Positions 16,475 through 25,388 of a DNA stretch of 64,000 bases are shown here, one piece after another. Within the stretch, counting starts at the first letter, position 1. Each line of letters starts with the position of its first letter. The stretch is from Elusimicrobiota bacterium. GTDB taxonomy: Bacteria > Elusimicrobiota > Elusimicrobia > UBA1565. The notes below the pieces were generated by a model. It worked only from the letters and a program-made list of their open reading frames with translations, was not told the DNA's origin and ran no database searches. Location of the stretch: contig JBAZVI010000002.1 of assembly GCA_041660925.1 (NCBI GenBank), positions 372,001 to 436,000 on the forward strand, read 5' to 3'. Position numbers and translations under genes: made by a program.

Positions 16475-17029
16475 CTAGTCGGGCTTTATGGGGACGAAGA
16501 AGCGCTTGCGGTACTCGGAGAGCTCGAGGATGGACTCCCGGATATCATCCAGCGCGAGGTGGGACTTGCGCTTGCTGGGGCGGGCGAAATCGTCGCGGTA
16601 CCAGCGCTCCAGGACTTCCTTGAAGGAGCTCACGTCCACGATCCGGTAGTGCAGGTACTCGTTGAGCTTCGGCATGTAGCGCACGAGGAAGCGCCGGTCC
16701 TGATGGATGGAGTTCCCGCAGAGCGGGACCGCGCGGTTCGGACAGTACTCCCGGACGAAATCCAGCGTCATCCGCTCCGCTTCCTCGACGGTGACCTTGG
16801 ACTCCAGACAGCGCTGGGTCAGGCCCGAGGACCCGTGATGCTCGACGCACCAGGGGTCCATCCGCTCGAGGACCTCCGGCGGCTGGTGGATGGCGAGCAC
16901 GGGCCCCTCGGCCAGGGTGTTGAGCTGGCCGTCGGTGATGATGGTGGCGATCTCGAGGATGCGGTCCCGGTCGGGCTCCAGGCCGGTCATCTCGAGGTCC
17001 ATCCAGACGAGGTTGCGCTGATCCTGCAT
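16475..17029 (-). CDS. orn: Oligoribonuclease
   Basis: 184 residues, the typical length. A DEDDh 3'-5' exoribonuclease that finishes RNA decay by cutting 2-5-nt (mainly di-) ribonucleotides and thereby also clears pGpG from c-di-GMP breakdown. Motifs: WMDLEMTGL (Exo I), CGNSIHQDRRFL (Exo II), and HLALDDIRESI (Exo III with the catalytic His and Asp). The start codon lies 9 nt after a -10 element embedded in a palindrome shared with the divergent rhomboid-like gene. It may be functionally linked to the GGDEF proteins encoded elsewhere in this window. Confidence 0.94.
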   Translation of the reverse strand: MQDQRNLVWMDLEMTGLEPDRDRILEIATIITDGQLNTLAEGPVLAIHQPPEVLERMDPWCVEHHGSSGLTQRCLESKVTVEEAERMTLDFVREYCPNRAVPLCGNSIHQDRRFLVRYMPKLNEYLHYRIVDVSSFKEVLERWYRDDFARPSKRKSHLALDDIRESILELSEYRKRFFVPIKPD

Positions 17030-17038
17030 GTGTCCGGC

Positions 17039-17056
17039 ATTCTATAAATATAGAAT
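17039..17056. promoter_or_regulatory. Palindromic divergent promoter (orn / rhomboid-like)
   Basis: ATTCTATA-AA-TATAGAAT is a perfect 8-bp inverted repeat. TAGAAT serves as the -10 box on each strand (17051-17056 plus; complement of 17039-17044 minus). The start codons follow 11 and 9 nt away, so both transcripts should be nearly leaderless. Confidence 0.65.
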
Positions 17057-17067
17057 AGCCGTGCGAT

Positions 17068-17697
17068 ATGGCTGAACTCCCCGGCTGGATCGGACGGCTC
17101 GAGCGCAGACTGGGCCCCTGGGCATTGGAGAACCTCGGGCTCTTCATCGTCGCGATGAACGCCGCGGTCTGGGCGCTCTCGCTGGTCAAGCCGGACTTCC
17201 CGTCCCTGCTCGCCCTCGACCCCGCTCTCCTCGTCTCGGGGCAGCCCTGGCGCGCCCTGACCTTCCTCTTCGTCCCTCCGACGACGCACCCCGTCTGGAT
17301 GCTCCTCTGGCTCTACCTGCTCTTCGTCTATGCCGGCGCCCTCGAGCGCGAATGGGGAGACTTCCGCTTCAACCTCTTCTACCTCCTCGGGGCGCTCGCC
17401 CTCCTCGGCGCCTCGCTGGCGACCGGGCGCGGCCTCTCGAACATGCCGCTCAACGCGAGCATCTTCCTCGCCTTCGCGGCCCTCTTCCCCGACTTCGAAC
17501 TCCTCCTCTTCTTCGTCCTGCCGGTCAAGGTCAAATGGCTGGCGGCCTTCGCCTGGGCGGGGATCCTCTGGACGCTGCTCGCCGGAAGCTGGGATTCCCG
17601 CCTGACGACCGCGGCGGGGATCCTCAACTACGCGGTGTTCTTCGGCCCCGCCCACGCGCGCGATCTGCGCGGACGCCTCCGGCGGCGGCGATGGTGA
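17068..17697 (+). CDS. Rhomboid-like membrane protein, probably non-catalytic
   Basis: 209 residues with about five or six membrane segments (LFIVAMNAAVWAL, PVWMLLWLYLLFVYAGA, FNLFYLLGALALLGASLA, NASIFLAFAALFP, LLLFFVLPVKVKWLAAFAWAGILW). GALEREWGDFRFN resembles the rhomboid L1-loop/TM2 region. Where an active rhomboid protease has GxSG, this protein reads PLNASIFLAFA, and no partner His is evident. A rhomboid-fold pseudoprotease is the likeliest reading. It overlaps the PH-domain gene by 7 bp. Confidence 0.72.
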   Translation: MAELPGWIGRLERRLGPWALENLGLFIVAMNAAVWALSLVKPDFPSLLALDPALLVSGQPWRALTFLFVPPTTHPVWMLLWLYLLFVYAGALEREWGDFRFNLFYLLGALALLGASLATGRGLSNMPLNASIFLAFAALFPDFELLLFFVLPVKVKWLAAFAWAGILWTLLAGSWDSRLTTAAGILNYAVFFGPAHARDLRGRLRRRRW

Positions 17698-18176
17698 GTC
17701 CCGAGAAGCTGCTCTGGCGGGGCCGTCCCGCCCTGCGCGCGGCCCTCTTCGAGCTCTCGAGCGCCGCGGTCCTCGCCGTGCTCGCGGGGCTCCTCCTCGG
17801 GACCGAGCGGCCCGTGCCCGCATCGGTCTGCGCGGCCAGCGCCCTCGCGGCGGTCCTGGCCGCCGTCCTCCGCCGCCTGCGGCGCGACTACCGCATCACG
17901 AGCGAACGCCTGCGCGCGCGGGAGGGACTGCTCCTCCACACGACGCGCGAACTCGAGTTCGACGCCCTCGAACGCCTGGACCTGCGCCGCTCCCTCTCTC
18001 AGCGGCTCCTCGGACTCGGCGACGTGCTCGGCGTCCCGAAAGCGCCCGACGCGGGCCCCCTGCTCTTCGAAGACGTCGCGGACCCCGAGACGGTGCTCGA
18101 CGCCGCGCGGCGCGCCCGCCGCGGGAGGACGTGCGACGATGGACAAGCCCAGCAGACCCCAGCCGCAGCCGGTTAA
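17691..18176 (+). CDS. Membrane-anchored bacterial PH-domain-like protein
   Basis: 161 residues. The ATG lies within the end of the rhomboid-like gene. An N-terminal hydrophobic region (ELSSAAVLAVLAGLLLG and VCAASALAAVLAAVL) probably gives two helices. RDYRITSERLRAREGLLLHTTRELEFDALERLDLRRSL follows, the pattern of bacterial PH (DUF304/bPH2) domains (Y-x-I-T-x-x-R, then R-x-G). A small cytosolic domain follows. Function unknown. Its neighbours suggest a small membrane module with the rhomboid-like protein. Confidence 0.75.
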   Translation: MVSPEKLLWRGRPALRAALFELSSAAVLAVLAGLLLGTERPVPASVCAASALAAVLAAVLRRLRRDYRITSERLRAREGLLLHTTRELEFDALERLDLRRSLSQRLLGLGDVLGVPKAPDAGPLLFEDVADPETVLDAARRARRGRTCDDGQAQQTPAAAG

Positions 18177-18399
18177 GCTCTCCTTCCTCCGCCAGGGCAA
18201 AGGGAGCGGGGTGACCCGCCTCGAGGGCCTCCTCATGCATCCCACCCTGAAGGAGCATCTCCTCAAGGACCTCAAGAAGCGCCTCGCCTGCGGCGGCACC
18301 GTGGACGGCGGAGCGCTCGTCTTCCAGGGCGACCATCGCGAGCGGGTGCAGAAGGAACTCGAAACCCTTGGCTATCTCGTCAAACGACATGGCGGCTGA
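18139..18399 (+). CDS. yciH: SUI1/YciH-family translation factor
   Basis: 86 residues. The SUI1 (eIF1-like) fold is recognisable: GKGSGVTRLEGLLMHP, LKKRLACGGTVDGGALVFQGDHRERVQKELETLGY, matching the conserved K-x-x-x-C-x-G-G-x-V and Q-G-D-x-R motifs. Bacterial YciH discriminates start codons and suppresses initiation on leaderless or non-canonical sites in E. coli assays, which is notable given the many leaderless starts in this window. The gene overlaps the previous one by 38 bp in another frame. Confidence 0.88.
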   Translation: MDKPSRPQPQPVKLSFLRQGKGSGVTRLEGLLMHPTLKEHLLKDLKKRLACGGTVDGGALVFQGDHRERVQKELETLGYLVKRHGG

Positions 18400-18564
18400 C
18401 GCTTACGGGGATGGGGCCCGGCACCGCTCCGTTCGGCCGGGACGCGGTCGGCCCGTGACGCGGGCCGCCGCTCAGGTCTCACCCCGTCCGCAAACAAGCC
18501 GGACGGGGCTCCGACATGCCCTGCCGGACGGAGCAGCGCCCTCCCATCCCCTTGAGGGTCGCCG

Positions 18565-18774
18565 ATGTCTCTGAGTATGCGTCGATGGATGTGCTGGTTA
18601 GCCGGCATTGCTCTCGCCATCAGCATTCATCTCGTCGGTCTTATGTTCTGCATGCCGTCTTCCGGGGACGTTCATGTCCATTTCCCGTTCCTCGGTTTTA
18701 TGGCGATCGCTCCAGCCCTACTCTTCGTCGCTCTTTGGCACACCCTTTGCAGGCACACAGATCATCTCCCTTAG
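18565..18774 (+). CDS. Possible small membrane protein (hypothetical, maybe frameshifted)
   Basis: 69 residues with two hydrophobic stretches (WMCWLAGIALAISIHLVGLMF and FMAIAPALLFVALWHTLC). GAGGG lies upstream of the ATG. Codon use is less GC-biased than the neighbours. In another frame, 18770-18883 could continue the protein (SLRYRALFGGVCWGLLG) with a third hydrophobic stretch, so a frameshifted or decaying gene is possible. No family recognised. Confidence 0.4.
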   Translation: MSLSMRRWMCWLAGIALAISIHLVGLMFCMPSSGDVHVHFPFLGFMAIAPALLFVALWHTLCRHTDHLP

Positions 18775-18861
18775 GTATCGGGCTCTTTTTGGGGGAGTCT
18801 GCTGGGGGTTGCTCGGAGCGGGTCTAGGCGAATGCCTGTTTCGCTACGCCGGGAGCAGGAT

Positions 18862-18916
18862 AAGGACCGGGAACCCGCAATAATAAGGAGAGGACTCCTA
18901 GCGGGTTCCCGGCCTT
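18862..18916. repeat. Large inverted repeat upstream of glgX
   Basis: AAGG-A-CCGGGAACCCGC (18862-18878) pairs with GCGGGTTCCCGGCCTT (18901-18916): 16 bp with one bulge. An inner AGGAG/CTCCT pair sits in the loop. It ends 6 bp before the glgX -10 box, so it may be an upstream terminator or regulatory cruciform. Confidence 0.6.
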
Positions 18917-18922
18917 ATATCG

Positions 18923-18928
18923 CATAAT
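18923..18928 (+). promoter_or_regulatory. -10 element of glgX, TSS at the ATG
   Basis: CATAAT followed by exactly 6 nt (CGGCGC) and the ATG; no Shine-Dalgarno. Predicted leaderless. Confidence 0.6.
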
Positions 18929-18934
18929 CGGCGC

Positions 18935-21016
<2,082 letters not shown>

Positions 21017-21019
21017 ACC

Positions 21020-21047
21020 TTCGCCCGTCGGCCTGCCGACGGGCGAA
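21020..21047 (+). terminator. Hairpin after glgX
   Basis: TTCGCCCGTCGGC, loop CT, GCCGACGGGCGAA: a perfect 13-bp stem with a 2-nt loop, 4 bp after the stop codon. No clear T tract follows; the next gene's operator begins 8 bp later. Confidence 0.65.
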
Positions 21048-21054
21048 AGCACAG

Positions 21055-21108
21055 TTAAGCCGGAGTTAAGCCCCCGCTCAGCGCCGTTTAAGGCGCGGGG
21101 GCTACGCT
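21055..21108 (+). promoter_or_regulatory. Four-repeat operator plus -10 element (site A)
   Basis: TTAAG (21055), TTAAG (21066), CTCAG (21077) and TTAAG (21088) lie exactly 11 bp apart. The last starts 15 bp before TACGCT (21103-21108), and the ATG follows 6 nt later. The repeats replace a -35 box. The same layout occurs at 24513-24566 and 25389-25442. Confidence 0.85.
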
Positions 21109-21114
21109 ATCGGC

Positions 21115-22002
21115 ATGAAGCTCCTCACTCTGAAGCGCCTTCTTCTCGCAGCGGCTCTCGGAACGCTCTTCGTCCCGCCGGCCCAGGCCTCGAACGGATT
21201 CAAGTCGATGGCCAAGACCTTCGTCCGTGCGGCCGACGGCCGCGTCCAGCGCGTCGCGGTGCTCCCCTTCGAGCCCGCCGACGGCGGCAGCAGCGCCGAG
21301 GGCTGGAACATCTCCGAGAAGCTCCTCACCCAGCTCGTGCGCCAGGGGAAGATCCAGGCGGTCGAGCGCTCTCTGCTCAGGAAGCTCATGGGCGAACACT
21401 ACCTCGGCCGCCTCGGCGTCCTCAACCCCGCCACCCTCAAGAGGATCGGCCAGGTCTTCGCGGTGGATGCCGTCGTGACCGGGAGCTTCGTGGCGATGGG
21501 CAGCGAGGCCGTCATCAACGCCCGCTTCATCGACGTCGAGACCGGCGTCATCCTCGCGGCCGAGGAATGCCGAGTGGCTCGGGAGTGGTTCGAGCAGGGC
21601 GCTCCGTCCTCGTCCTCCGACCCCTTCTGGGCCGTCCCGATCCCGGCGTTCCCCGTGGAGCCCCCGCCCATCCTCGAGTCCGGCCCGGCCGAACTGCGCG
21701 ACGCGGTCTCCCAGACCGACTGCACGGACGCCGCCGAGCGCGTCGACGTGCTCGAGCGCCAGGTCCTCGACCTCAAGGCGCGCTTCTGGGCGCTGCAGCT
21801 GCGCAAGGGCGCCGACCTCTCCAAGCTCACGCACAACCCCGGCTCGACGATCACCGACCCACTGCTCAAGCAGCTCTTCTATCAGCGCATGAAGGAGTGG
21901 TACGCGCGCGAATCCATCCCCGAACTCGCCCCTCACGAGGTGCGGCGCTTCGTGGCGTCCGACCGCGCGGCCTTCTCTCTGCATCGGGAGTGCGGTCTTT
22001 GA
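21115..22002 (+). CDS. FlgO/CsgG-like exported protein
   Basis: 295 residues. A signal peptide (KRLLLAAALGTLFVPPAQA) precedes a FlgO/CsgG-type domain at about residues 40-165: VAVLPFEPADGG, SEKLLTQLVRQGKIQAVERSLLRKLMGE, LKRIGQVFAVDAVVTGSFV, INARFIDVETGVILAAEE. Such domains occur in outer-membrane or periplasmic assembly factors. The C-terminal part (about 200-285) is specific and helical. It heads an operon with two response regulators and a DHp-only protein, and its promoter carries operator site A, so it is probably an output or sensor component of that signalling system. Confidence 0.78.
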   Translation: MKLLTLKRLLLAAALGTLFVPPAQASNGFKSMAKTFVRAADGRVQRVAVLPFEPADGGSSAEGWNISEKLLTQLVRQGKIQAVERSLLRKLMGEHYLGRLGVLNPATLKRIGQVFAVDAVVTGSFVAMGSEAVINARFIDVETGVILAAEECRVAREWFEQGAPSSSSDPFWAVPIPAFPVEPPPILESGPAELRDAVSQTDCTDAAERVDVLERQVLDLKARFWALQLRKGADLSKLTHNPGSTITDPLLKQLFYQRMKEWYARESIPELAPHEVRRFVASDRAAFSLHRECGL

Positions 22003-22018
22003 CCGCGAGGAGTCGAAC

Positions 22019-22480
22019 ATGGATATGAACACGAAGGAACTCACGGTCCTGGTCGCGGATGACGAGCCGGTCGTGCTGTCGATCCTCTCCCGCTGCCTGA
22101 GCGCCCCCGGCCGGCGCGTGGTCCAGGCCGCGGACGGACGCGAGGCGCTCGATGCCGTCTTCGCGGAGAAGCCCGACCTCGTCATCCTCGACCTCTGCAT
22201 GCCGCGGCTCAGCGGAAGCACGGTGTGCCGTGCCCTGCGCGAGAACGCGAGCACCCGGGACATCCCCATCCTCGTCCTCACCGGGTTGGGCGGCGAGCAC
22301 ACGGAAGTGGAGCTCCTCGAGATGGGCGCCGACGACTACCTCTCCAAGCCCTTCGACATCGACGAGCTCCGCGCCCGGGTCGCCGCGCTCGTGCGCCGCT
22401 GCGGGCTCGCGGTCGAGCCGCTCGTCGCTGCGCCGAACCTCGCGACCGCGCCTCTCGTCGCGTCGCCGGAGGCCGCATGA
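22019..22480 (+). CDS. Single-domain response regulator
   Basis: 153 residues containing only a receiver domain (about 8-125). The acidic pocket is VADDE, the phospho-acceptor Asp is in VILDLCMP (about residue 60), and LVLTGL and LSKPFD give the conserved Thr and Lys. A short variable tail lacks a DNA-binding or enzymatic domain. GAGGAG lies 6 nt before the ATG. It is a close paralogue of the regulator at 24573 (shared DLCMP, VCRALR, HTEVE-LE-GADDY). A phosphorelay or protein-interaction role is likely. Confidence 0.88.
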   Translation: MDMNTKELTVLVADDEPVVLSILSRCLSAPGRRVVQAADGREALDAVFAEKPDLVILDLCMPRLSGSTVCRALRENASTRDIPILVLTGLGGEHTEVELLEMGADDYLSKPFDIDELRARVAALVRRCGLAVEPLVAAPNLATAPLVASPEAA

Positions 22481-23526
22481 AAGCCAAGATCCTCGTCGCC
22501 GACGACGACGCGGGGGTGCGCCGCCTCCTCAGCCGGGCCCTCGGAGTCACCCGGGACATCCTGTGCGCGTGCGACGGCGACGAGGCCGTGCGCATGGCCA
22601 TCGCGGAGAAGCCCGCGCTCATCCTGCTCGACGTCAAGATGCCGGGCAAGGACGGCCTCGCCGTGCTCTCATTGCTGCGCGAGGACCAGCGCCTGCGCTC
22701 GATCCCGGTCATCCTCCTGACGGGCCTCTCCCAGGTCGACGACCGCGTCGCCGGCCTCAACCTCGGAGCGGACGACTACATCACGAAGCCCTTCTCGACC
22801 GAGGAGCTCGGCGCGCGCGTCGACAGCCTCCTGCGGCGCCGAGCGCGGGACCTCAGCGCGAACCCCCTCACCTGTCTGCCCGGCAGCCCCGCCGTCGAGG
22901 AGGAGGTCGGGCGGCGCATCGGCGCGAAGGCGCCCTTCGCGTTCGTCTACTTCGACCTGGACAACTTCAAGGCCTACAACGACGTCTACGGCTACGCCAA
23001 CGGCGACGAGGTCCTCCGGGAGACCGCGAAGATCCTCCTCGAGGCCCTGCGCGCGGAGGGCGGTGAGCGCGACTTCCTCGGCCACATCGGCGGAGACGAC
23101 TTCGTCGCGATCACCACGCCCGAGCGCGCGGGGTTCGTCGCCCGCCAGGCGGCCGACCTCTTCGACCGCCGCGCTCCGTTCTTCTACACCCCCGCCGACC
23201 GGGAGCGCGGGGCCATCCACACCGTCGACCGGCAGGGGACGGCCCGCGCCTTCCCCCTCCTCACCCTCTCGGCCGGCATCGCCAGCACCGAGCGCCGGGC
23301 GCTCGGCCACTACGCCAAGGTCGTCGAGATCGCCTCCGAGATGAAGCGCTTCGTCAAATCGCGCGTCCCCAACGGGCGCAGCGCCTACGCCGCGGACCGG
23401 CGCAACGACGCCGCGACCGCGGCGCAGGCGGCCGCCGCCGCCCGACTCGAGGCCGCGGGCCTCAATCGCGCCGCGAACATCCTCCGCCCCGAAGCGGGGG
23501 GGAGCCCCTACTATGACCGAGCATGA
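22477..23526 (+). CDS. Response regulator with degenerate GGDEF domain
   Basis: 349 residues; the ATG overlaps the previous stop (ATGA). A receiver domain (about 1-120; VADDDAG, LLDVKMPG, LLTGLS, ITKPFS) is followed by a GGDEF-like domain (about 135-310) with FVYFDLDNFKAYNDVYGYANGD and the signature HIGGDDFVAI. The active-site loop reads GGDDF (205-209) instead of GG[D/E]EF, so cyclase activity is doubtful; it may sense GTP or c-di-GMP. An Ala/Arg-rich tail ends the protein. It is the third gene in the site A operon. Confidence 0.85.
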   Translation: MKAKILVADDDAGVRRLLSRALGVTRDILCACDGDEAVRMAIAEKPALILLDVKMPGKDGLAVLSLLREDQRLRSIPVILLTGLSQVDDRVAGLNLGADDYITKPFSTEELGARVDSLLRRRARDLSANPLTCLPGSPAVEEEVGRRIGAKAPFAFVYFDLDNFKAYNDVYGYANGDEVLRETAKILLEALRAEGGERDFLGHIGGDDFVAITTPERAGFVARQAADLFDRRAPFFYTPADRERGAIHTVDRQGTARAFPLLTLSAGIASTERRALGHYAKVVEIASEMKRFVKSRVPNGRSAYAADRRNDAATAAQAAAAARLEAAGLNRAANILRPEAGGSPYYDRA

Positions 23527-23785
23527 GCGCGTCCTCTGCCGCCGCGTGGCGCACCAGATCAACAACCCCCTGACGGGGATCCTGGGCTACTGCCAGCTGC
23601 TCCTTCAGGGAGGCGGGCTGACCCCCTTCCAGCGCGAGGCGCTCGAGCACATCCAGGCGCAGAGCTTCCGCTGCCGCAGCGCCGTCCGGGGGCTGCTCAC
23701 CGACGAAGACGGTATGGCGGTAGCGGGGTCGCAGATGGTATCATCTGGACATGGTCCCGTCGAAGAAAAAGACGGAGGGAGCTGA
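23513..23785 (+). CDS. DHp-only (HisKA) histidine phosphotransfer-like protein
   Basis: 90 residues, overlapping the GGDEF gene by 14 bp. Residues 10-60 match the first helices of a histidine kinase dimerisation domain: RRVAHQINNPLTGILGYCQLL with His14 as phospho-acceptor, followed by LTPFQREALEHIQAQSFRCRSAVRGLL. No ATPase domain follows. It may act as a phosphotransferase (compare Spo0B-type DHp proteins) between the receivers around it, or be a kinase remnant. Its 3' end overlaps the promoter and first codons of the next gene. Confidence 0.62.
   Translation: MTEHERVLCRRVAHQINNPLTGILGYCQLLLQGGGLTPFQREALEHIQAQSFRCRSAVRGLLTDEDGMAVAGSQMVSSGHGPVEEKDGGS
23736..23744 (+). promoter_or_regulatory. 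Extended -10 promoter of the OmpR-type regulator
   Basis: TG-G-TATCAT at 23736-23744, then exactly 6 nt and ATG. It lies inside the end of the DHp gene. No Shine-Dalgarno and no 11-bp repeats. Confidence 0.65.
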
Positions 23786-24512
23786 GGCGCCGCTCCCCCT
23801 CCCCTCCGACCTTCCCGCTCCGCTGCGCAAGATCCTGGTGGTCGACGACGACCGCACCATCCGCGGGCTCATCTCCAAATACCTGACCCAGAACGGCTAC
23901 TCCGTCGTCCACACCGACAACGGCTCCGAGGCCCTCGTCCTCGTGCGCGAGTCCCGGCCCGACCTCATCCTGGTGGACGCCCAGATGCCCGGCCTCGACG
24001 GCCACGCCGTCTGCCGCGTCCTCAAGAAGGAGGCCGCGACGACCTCGACGCCGGTCATCATCATGTCGGGCTCGAAGATCGAGGAGCGCGACGTGCTCGC
24101 CGGCTTCGAGGGCGGGGCCGACGACTACATCCTCAAGCCCTTCTCGCTGCCCGTCCTGCGCGCGCGCATCCAGGCCGTCCTGCGCCGCTACGCGGCCCGC
24201 GCGGGGATGACCGAGCGGCTGCGCAAGTGCGGCATCGAGCTCGACCCCGCCGGCCGCACGGCCAGGGTCTCCGGCCATGAGGTCTCCCTCACCCGCAAGG
24301 AGTTCGACCTTCTCGCTTCCCTCATCGCGGGCGCCGGGAGAGCCCTCAGCGTCCCCTACCTCCTCGAGACCGTCTGGGGCTACGACCCGGCCGACTACAA
24401 CGACCCCGGCACCGTCGAAGTCCACGTCTCGCACCTGCGCAAGAAGCTCGGCCCCAAGGCCGCCCGCCACATCGTCAGCGTGACCGGGCACGGCTACAAG
24501 TTCGAGGAGTAG
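23751..24512 (+). CDS. OmpR/PhoB-family response regulator
   Basis: 253 residues. After a Lys/Pro-rich N-terminal extension (about 25 residues) a receiver domain (27-145) has VVDDDRT, LILVDAQMPG (phospho-Asp), IIMSGS and ILKPFS. A winged helix-turn-helix (155-253) follows, with VSLTRKEFDLLASLI, VWGYDPADYNDPGTVEVHVSHLRKKLG and VTGHGYKFEE, the classic PhoB/OmpR recognition region. Such regulators bind tandem 10-11-bp direct repeats. The gene sits between three promoters carrying 11-bp [TCG]T[AC]A[GA] repeats and is their best candidate regulator. Its own promoter lacks the repeats. Confidence 0.92.
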   Translation: MVPSKKKTEGAEAPLPLPSDLPAPLRKILVVDDDRTIRGLISKYLTQNGYSVVHTDNGSEALVLVRESRPDLILVDAQMPGLDGHAVCRVLKKEAATTSTPVIIMSGSKIEERDVLAGFEGGADDYILKPFSLPVLRARIQAVLRRYAARAGMTERLRKCGIELDPAGRTARVSGHEVSLTRKEFDLLASLIAGAGRALSVPYLLETVWGYDPADYNDPGTVEVHVSHLRKKLGPKAARHIVSVTGHGYKFEE

Positions 24513-24566
24513 TTCAGGTTTACTTAAGGTCGGCGTCAGGGGGCGTTCAGCCCCCGGGGCTACACT
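24513..24566 (+). promoter_or_regulatory. Four-repeat operator plus -10 element (site B)
   Basis: TTCAG (24513), TTAAG (24524), GTCAG (24535) and TTCAG (24546), exactly 11 bp apart; then TACACT at 24561, 15 bp after the start of the last repeat, and the ATG 6 nt later. The first repeat begins one base after the upstream stop codon. Confidence 0.85.
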
Positions 24567-24572
24567 ATCGGC

Positions 24573-24998
24573 ATGAGCGCACCCAAGACGGACGAACCCG
24601 TGGTCCTGGTGGTCGACGACGAGAAGCTCGTCCGGACGGTCGTCTCCCGCTCCCTGGTCGGGCACGGCTTCCGCGTCCTCGAGGCGAGCGACGGGAAGGA
24701 AGCGCTCGCGACCGCCTTCGCCCAGCTCCCCGACCTCGTGGTGCTCGACCTCTGCATGCCCTCGCTCGACGGCGGCTCCGTCTGCCGGGCCCTGCGGCGC
24801 GACGAGCGCACGCGCGAGCTCCCCATCCTCGTCCTCACGGGCCTCATCGAGACCCACACCGAGGTCGAGGTGCTCGAGCTGGGCGCCGACGACTACATGA
24901 CGAAGCCCTTCGACCCCGCCGAACTCCGCGCGCGGCTCAAGGCCCTCCGGCGCCGCAACGCGGAGAGCCCGGCCCCGCCTCCCGACAAGAACGCGTAG
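24573..24998 (+). CDS. Single-domain response regulator
   Basis: 141 residues, receiver domain only (about 8-125): VVVDDEK, VVLDLCMPS with the phospho-Asp, ILVLTGL, MTKPFD. Very similar to the receiver at 22019, suggesting gene duplication within the island. The short tail (RRRNAESPAPPPDKNA) has no output domain. Transcribed from operator site B with the transcription start predicted at the ATG. Probably a phosphate sink or relay partner of the local kinase. Confidence 0.88.
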   Translation: MSAPKTDEPVVLVVDDEKLVRTVVSRSLVGHGFRVLEASDGKEALATAFAQLPDLVVLDLCMPSLDGGSVCRALRRDERTRELPILVLTGLIETHTEVEVLELGADDYMTKPFDPAELRARLKALRRRNAESPAPPPDKNA

Positions 24999-25002
24999 TC
25001 CT

Positions 25003-25383
25003 TCAGACTCCCAGCAGGGAACGCAGAAGACGGTCCAGCTCGTCCACGCCGAAGGGCTTCGCCACGAAGCCCCCCGCCCCCAACCGCTCGGCTTTGAGAC
25101 GGTTCTCCGGGGTATCGAAGGCCGTCATCACGACGCAGACGAGCGCGGGATGCGCCTCCTTCAGCCGCGAGAGGGTCTGGAAGCCGTCGAGCCCCTCCAT
25201 CATCAGGTCGCAGACGACCGCGTCGAACTCGACGCGAGCGGCCTCGCAGAGGGCCGCCTCCCCCCCGGGGACGGCCGAGGTCTCCCAGCCGCGCGTCGTG
25301 AGCGTGCGCTGAAGGAGTCGGCGGATGAGGTCCTCGTCTTCGACGATGAGGATGCGCGCGCGCCGGGGGCTCGTGGGGTCCAT
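25003..25383 (-). CDS. Single-domain response regulator
   Basis: 126 residues. A complete receiver with ILIVEDEDLIR, VVCDLMMEGLDG (phospho-Asp), VCVVMTAFDTPEN and VAKPFG, and no output domain. It is convergent with the regulator at 24573 (4 bp apart) and transcribed from operator site C on the minus strand. The upstream hybrid kinase gene ends inside the operator, so kinase readthrough could also contribute. Confidence 0.87.
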   Translation of the reverse strand: MDPTSPRRARILIVEDEDLIRRLLQRTLTTRGWETSAVPGGEAALCEAARVEFDAVVCDLMMEGLDGFQTLSRLKEAHPALVCVVMTAFDTPENRLKAERLGAGGFVAKPFGVDELDRLLRSLLGV

Positions 25384-25388
25384 GTCAT

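Larger units (their letters stand above)
18400..18934 (+). other. Low-density interval before glgX
   Basis: About 535 bp between the SUI1 gene and glgX. It looks less GC-biased than the surroundings around 18560-18780. It contains one possible small membrane ORF (18565-18774), a large inverted repeat (18862-18916) and the glgX -10 element. No RNA gene was recognised. Confidence 0.6.
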
